A stretch of 64,000 nucleotides of DNA, from the NCBI RefSeq assembly GCF_032878875.1, contig NZ_CP118157.1:2790001-2854000 (forward strand). Reading direction: 5' to 3'. The notes beneath the pieces are model-generated. The model saw only the letters and a list, made by a program, of their open reading frames with translations. It did no database searches and was not told the DNA's origin. The translations under genes were made by a program, and so were the position numbers. Positions 60,485-64,000 of this stretch are shown here, one piece after another. The stretch is from Microbacterium sp. AB (GTDB lineage Bacteria; Actinomycetota; Actinomycetes; Actinomycetales; Microbacteriaceae). The number at the start of each line of letters is the position of its first letter. The first letter of the stretch is position 1.

Positions 60485-62223
60485 GTCCCCTCCTCATGGT
60501 TCCGTGCGAGCGCATCGCCCGCAGCCGTCATCGCGCGCGCGAAGGAGATCGCTCCCGGGTCGGGCGTGCCCGCGCTCCGCTTCACGTGCGAGCGGGCGCG
60601 GCCCAGGCGCGGAGCCAGATCGGCCGTCGCGCGGGCCGCCTCCGTCGCCGCATCCGCCGCCGCCGTCCAGGCCTCGGCGAGCGCGTCGTCGTCCTCCACG
60701 GCCGCGGCGAGCGCCTCGGCGAACGGCACGAGCGCGTCCACCAGCGTCTTGTCGCCGATCTCGGCCCCGCCGAAGCCCTGGATCGTCGCCCTGGCCGCGT
60801 GCACGGCCTCCGCGACATCCGCCGGCGCGGGCGCCGCCCCGTCGCCGAGCCGCTCCCCCGCGGCACGGAGCCCCGCGCCCCAGAGCGCGCCCGAGGTGCC
60901 GCCGGCGCGATGCGCCCACGCGTCCCCCGCGCGGACGAGAACGGTGCCCGCCCCGGCGCCGGCCTCGACGGCATCCTCGGCCGCCTCCGCCGCGGCCCGC
61001 GCGCCGCGCTGCATGCCGATGCCGTGGTCACCGTCGCCCGCGATCGCATCCAGCCGTCCCAGCTCGTCCGCGTCTCGGTCGATCACGTCGCGCACCGCGG
61101 CGATCGCGGCGCTCACGATCCTTCCGGCCTCGGCCGATCCGTCCGCCGACGGCGCCACGTCCTCGGTCTCGACGGGGTCGCGCGCGTCGTCGTCGAGCCT
61201 CGGTCCGCTCGGCCTCACGGCGCCCTTGCGGTACGCCGCGGCGTAGGCGGGCGACGTCCAGGCCTGCTCGAGATCGTCGTCGAGCCAGAAGAGGGTGAGC
61301 GAGATGCCGGCCATCTCGAAGCTCGTCGCGTACTCCCCGACCTCCGGGTCGACGATCGTCAGGCCCTCCGCCTCGAGCAGCTCCGCGACCGCGCCGTAGA
61401 CGACGAAGAGCTCCTCGCCCTTCACCGAGCCCAGACCGTTGAGGATGACGCCGACGCGCGCTCCCTCTGCGGCGGGGACGTCGTCGGGGCGCTCGCCCAG
61501 CAGCGTCTCGACGAACAGCACGGCGAGCTCCCGTGCTGTCGGCAGCGGACGCGTGTCGATGCCGGGCTCGCCGTGGATCCCGATGCCGACGCCCATCTGG
61601 CCGTCGGGCACGGTGAAGAGCGGCTCTGCGGCGCCCGGGAGAGTGCAGCCCGAGAAGGCGACGCCGAGCGAGCGGGTGCGGTCGTTGGCGCGGAAGGCGA
61701 GATCGGTGACGTCGTCGAGCGGGAGCCCTCGCTCGGCGGCCCACGCCGCCGTGCGGAACACGACGAGGTCGCCCGCGATGCCGCGGCGGCTGTGCCTCTC
61801 GTCGGGCCCGGCGCTCGAGACGTCGTCCGTGACCCGGACGGTGCGGACGGGAACGCCCTCGTCGCGCAGCCGCTTCTCGGCGAGGCCGAAGTTGAGGACG
61901 TCGCCGGCGTAGTTGCCGTAGCTGAGGAGGACCCCGGCTTCGGTCGCGACCGACCTCGCGACGCCGTGCACCTGCTGGGCACTCGGAGAGGCGAAGACGT
62001 TGCCCAGCGCGGCGGCGTGGGCGAGCCCCGGGCCGACGAGCCCCGCGAAGGCCGGGTAGTGGCCCGACCCGCCGCCCACGACGACGGCGACCTCCCCGGG
62101 AGGCGTCGCCGTCGCCCGTGCGACGCCTCCCGGCACGTGGCGCACGACGTCGCGATGCGCGGCGACGAACCCTGTCGTCGCCTCGTCGGCGAAGCGCTCC
62201 GCATCGTTCAGGACATAGCTCAT
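60481..62223 (-). CDS. lerK: dihydroxyacetone-kinase-family kinase, probable L-erythrulose kinase (LerK-type)
   Basis: A 580-residue ATP-dependent kinase made of a DhaK domain (about residues 1-335) and a DhaL domain (about 365-570). DhaK shows [36 protein letters not shown] and the substrate-binding histidine 217 in IGIHGEPG; DhaL shows the magnesium-ATP motif [17 protein letters not shown] and [17 protein letters not shown]. In the tetritol pathway of Mycobacterium smegmatis such a protein phosphorylates L-erythrulose. ATG at 62223 follows GAGAGG; its stop overlaps the DerI-type gene by ATGA. Dihydroxyacetone itself is the alternative substrate, less likely given the two isomerases. Confidence 0.85.
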   Translation of the reverse strand: MSYVLNDAERFADEATTGFVAAHRDVVRHVPGGVARATATPPGEVAVVVGGGSGHYPAFAGLVGPGLAHAAALGNVFASPSAQQVHGVARSVATEAGVLLSYGNYAGDVLNFGLAEKRLRDEGVPVRTVRVTDDVSSAGPDERHSRRGIAGDLVVFRTAAWAAERGLPLDDVTDLAFRANDRTRSLGVAFSGCTLPGAAEPLFTVPDGQMGVGIGIHGEPGIDTRPLPTARELAVLFVETLLGERPDDVPAAEGARVGVILNGLGSVKGEELFVVYGAVAELLEAEGLTIVDPEVGEYATSFEMAGISLTLFWLDDDLEQAWTSPAYAAAYRKGAVRPSGPRLDDDARDPVETEDVAPSADGSAEAGRIVSAAIAAVRDVIDRDADELGRLDAIAGDGDHGIGMQRGARAAAEAAEDAVEAGAGAGTVLVRAGDAWAHRAGGTSGALWGAGLRAAGERLGDGAAPAPADVAEAVHAARATIQGFGGAEIGDKTLVDALVPFAEALAAAVEDDDALAEAWTAAADAATEAARATADLAPRLGRARSHVKRSAGTPDPGAISFARAMTAAGDALARNHEEGT

Positions 62224-62251
62224 GATGCCTCTCGTGGGTCGTTCCGCCGGG

Positions 62252-63235
62252 TCATTCGGCGTACGTGAACGGGCCCGTCATCTTGTCGACGTTGTCCGGC
62301 GTGATGAGGATGCAGTCGAACGCCTGCTTCTCCGTGTCGGGCTCGGCGCCCGTGCGGATGAACTCGTCCGCGAGCTTCACGGCCTCCTCCGAGAAGACCG
62401 CGACGGGCTGCAGCACCGTGTAGGCGAGCTCGCCGGCCTCGATGGCCGCGACGGCGTCCGGCGCGCCGTCGAAGCCGCCGACGACGACGCCGTCGAGCCT
62501 GCCGGCCTCCTTCAGCGCGGCGATCGCGCCGAGCGCCATCTCGTCGTTCCCCGCCATCACGCCGTTGATGTCGGAGTTCGCCTGGAGCAGCGACTGCATC
62601 TTGTCGTGGCCCTCCGTGCGGTTCCAGTTGGCGACCTCGGTGCCCACCTGGACGAGGTCGGGGTACTGGCTGATGACCGTCGTGAAGCCGTTGGACCGCG
62701 TCTGGGCGTTGTTGTCGGACGGGGCGCCGAACAGCTCGACGTAGTTCCCCGCCTCGCCGATCTGCTTGACCCACTCCTGCGCGCCGAGGGCGGCGCCCTG
62801 AGCGTTGTTCGACACGAGCTGGGCCTTCGCGAGCCCCGCCTCGTTGATCTCGGCGTTCACGAGGAAGACGGGGATGCCCGCGGCGTCGGCCTTCTTCACC
62901 GCGCCGATCGAGCCGTCCGCGTTTGCCGGGTCGAGGATGATCGCCTTCGACTGGTTCGAGATGGCCGTGTCGATGAGGGTGTTCTCCGTGTTGGCGTCGC
63001 CCTTGTGCGCGCCCACGGTGGCCTCGTAACCGAGCTCCTCCGCCGTGGCCTTCGCGATGTCGCCCTCGGTCTTCCAGTACGGGTTGGCGGGGTCGTTGAC
63101 GATGATCGTGATGAGGCCGCCGGCCTCGCCATCGCCCGACCCGCCCGCGTCGTCGGTCCCGCTGGAGCAGGCCGAGAGGCCCAGCGCCAGCGCGACCGCG
63201 GCCGCGAGGGCGGTGAGTGACTTTCTGCGCATCAT
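62252..63235 (-). CDS. sugar ABC transporter substrate-binding lipoprotein, RbsB-like (SBP family 4)
   Basis: A 327-residue lipoprotein with signal MMRRKSLTALAAAVALALGL and lipobox LSAC. The mature domain is of the ribose-binding type: LITIIVNDPANPYWKTEGDI, AHKGDANTENTLIDTAISNQ, AIILDPANADGSIGAVKKAD, AGIPVFLVNAEINEAG, NGVMAGNDEMALGAIAALKE and VVGGFDGAPDAVAAIEAGEL. Expected ligand: erythritol, threitol or another polyol. ATG at 63235 follows AAGGA and overlaps the permease stop by ATGA. Confidence 0.92.
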   Translation of the reverse strand: MMRRKSLTALAAAVALALGLSACSSGTDDAGGSGDGEAGGLITIIVNDPANPYWKTEGDIAKATAEELGYEATVGAHKGDANTENTLIDTAISNQSKAIILDPANADGSIGAVKKADAAGIPVFLVNAEINEAGLAKAQLVSNNAQGAALGAQEWVKQIGEAGNYVELFGAPSDNNAQTRSNGFTTVISQYPDLVQVGTEVANWNRTEGHDKMQSLLQANSDINGVMAGNDEMALGAIAALKEAGRLDGVVVGGFDGAPDAVAAIEAGELAYTVLQPVAVFSEEAVKLADEFIRTGAEPDTEKQAFDCILITPDNVDKMTGPFTYAE

Positions 63236-64000
63236 TGTGCATTTCCTTTCGTGGAGACGCCCTGCTGCGACGATGCGGCGGGCGACGGGTCGGAGGGCGC
63301 GGCGGGGGCCGCGTTCGCAGCAGGCCGGGGACGACGGCCGTACTGCAGGGAGTTGAGCAGGACGGCGACGACGATCACCGCGCCCATGAAGACCATCTGC
63401 CAGTAGGCCGAGACGCCCACGATCACGAGGCCGTCCGACAGGAAGCCGATGACGAACGCGCCGAGCAGGGTGCCGCGCACCGTGCCGCGACCGCCCGTGA
63501 GCGCTGCGCCGCCGATGACGACCGCGGCGATGGCGGTGAGCTCATAGGTGTTGCCCGCCGTGGGGCTCGCGCTCGTGAGCGTCGAGGCGAGGATGAGCCC
63601 GGCGACGGCGGCGCAGACGCCCGAGATCACGTAGACCCACACCTTGACCTTCCGGACGGGCACGCCCGACAGCTCCGAGGCGCGCTCGTTGCCGCCCGAG
63701 GCGTAGAGCCAGCGGCCGAACGTCGTCCGGCTGAGCACGAAGCCGAGGATCAGGGCGATCACGCCCATGATGAGGACGCCGATCGGGATGCCGAGGATGC
63801 GGTTGAAGCCGAGCCAGTCGAAACCCGTGTTCCCGAGGGCCTCGTCGCCGTCGAGGTCGTTGACCGTGAGCCCGTTCGTCATGAGCAGCGCTGCGCCGCG
63901 GACGACGTAGAGCATGCCGAGCGTCGCGACGAAGGGCGCCACGTTGAAGCGCGAGACGAGCACGCCGTTGACGAGTCCGACGAGCGCGCCCACCCCGCAC
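63232..64000 (-). CDS. sugar ABC transporter permease, RbsC-like, C-terminal part (runs off window)
   Basis: The last 256 codons of a permease whose start lies beyond the right edge. It has the RbsC pattern: GALVGLVNGVLVSRFNVAPF, VATLGMLYVVRGAALLMTNG, IPIGVLIMGVIALILGFVLS, RTTFGRWLYASGGNERASEL, ISGVCAAVAGLILAS, AIAAVVIGGAALTGGRGTVR and LIVGVSAYWQMVFMG-type end with a hydrophilic Pro/Ala tail. It forms the membrane channel for the RbsB-like lipoprotein. The missing upstream part of the operon should contain an RbsA-type ATPase and a tetritol dehydrogenase. Confidence 0.9.
   Translation of the reverse strand, partial: CGVGALVGLVNGVLVSRFNVAPFVATLGMLYVVRGAALLMTNGLTVNDLDGDEALGNTGFDWLGFNRILGIPIGVLIMGVIALILGFVLSRTTFGRWLYASGGNERASELSGVPVRKVKVWVYVISGVCAAVAGLILASTLTSASPTAGNTYELTAIAAVVIGGAALTGGRGTVRGTLLGAFVIGFLSDGLVIVGVSAYWQMVFMGAVIVVAVLLNSLQYGRRPRPAANAAPAAPSDPSPAASSQQGVSTKGNAQ

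Noticed and set aside
1..64000. tRNA or rRNA genes, CRISPR arrays, prophage or conjugative modules
   Set aside because: No cloverleaf-like or rRNA-like stretches, no regularly spaced repeats, and no integrase, terminase or relaxase genes were seen; only the IS3 remnant is mobile in origin.

Overview
The window reads as chromosomal DNA of a high-GC actinobacterium, most likely a member of the Microbacteriaceae (Microbacterium-like). This is inferred from the very high GC, frequent GTG/TTG starts, chains of ATGA/GTGA stop-start overlaps, a PadR regulator with a TATCGT-type palindrome, a DUF7882-type small protein, several FMN-dependent LLM monooxygenases, and CUT1 sugar ABC operons without their own ATPase. 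No rRNA, tRNA, CRISPR array or prophage was seen.

Layout. (1) 1-5319: the start of an AarF/ABC1 kinase gene behind a PadR regulator, a small membrane protein, an AAA ATPase with an inverted repeat across its apparently leaderless promoter, an OafA-type acyltransferase, and a MocR-type regulator whose PLP-binding lysine is replaced by alanine. (2) 5360-16438, minus strand: ten tightly coupled genes. They comprise a dipeptide-type ABC importer (lipoprotein, two permeases, fused double ATPase), two full-length NtaA/SnaA/DszA-type monooxygenases, two other LLM-fold proteins, an aminotransferase-like protein and a GNAT acetyltransferase. They resemble a scavenging locus for an organosulfur or similar organic substrate. 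(3) 16635-38928: a cell-surface polysaccharide locus on both strands. It holds a DUF4012 protein, glycosyltransferases, a sugar epimerase, three polysaccharide-pyruvyltransferase domains (one fused to a glycosyltransferase), a Wzx-type flippase, a polymerase candidate, a Tat-exported TIM-barrel hydrolase candidate and three AT3-SGNH acyltransferases. (4) 38929-43630: a scarred region with a frameshifted WXG100-like gene, a small membrane protein, a duplicated fragment of the serine hydrolase gene, a long proline/threonine-stalk surface protein, and a truncated monooxygenase gene fused to a truncated IS3 element.

(5) 43631-51811: a peptidoglycan-recovery locus for N-acetylmuramic acid. A minus-strand operon (murQ etherase, sugar-binding lipoprotein, two permeases, BadF-type kinase, serine hydrolase) diverges from murR and namZ. 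Together these predict cleavage of MurNAc from muropeptides outside the cell, ABC uptake, phosphorylation and conversion to GlcNAc-6-P, with an ABC importer and kinase in place of the PTS transporter of E. coli or Bacillus. (6) 52046-57598: a sugar ABC operon (lipoprotein, two permeases) carrying an ADP-ribosylglycohydrolase-family enzyme and a LacI regulator. (7) 57947-58294: a lone DUF7882-type gene. (8) 58394-64000: a tetritol (erythritol/threitol) catabolic operon. It runs from an RbsC-like permease and RbsB-like lipoprotein through an L-erythrulose kinase candidate, an RpiB-type isomerase and a TPI-type isomerase to a DeoR regulator. The upstream end, with the expected ATPase and dehydrogenase, lies beyond the window.

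Functions are assigned from recognisable motifs, length and context; no database search was run. Start codons were chosen from Shine-Dalgarno sites, overlaps and signal peptides where visible.
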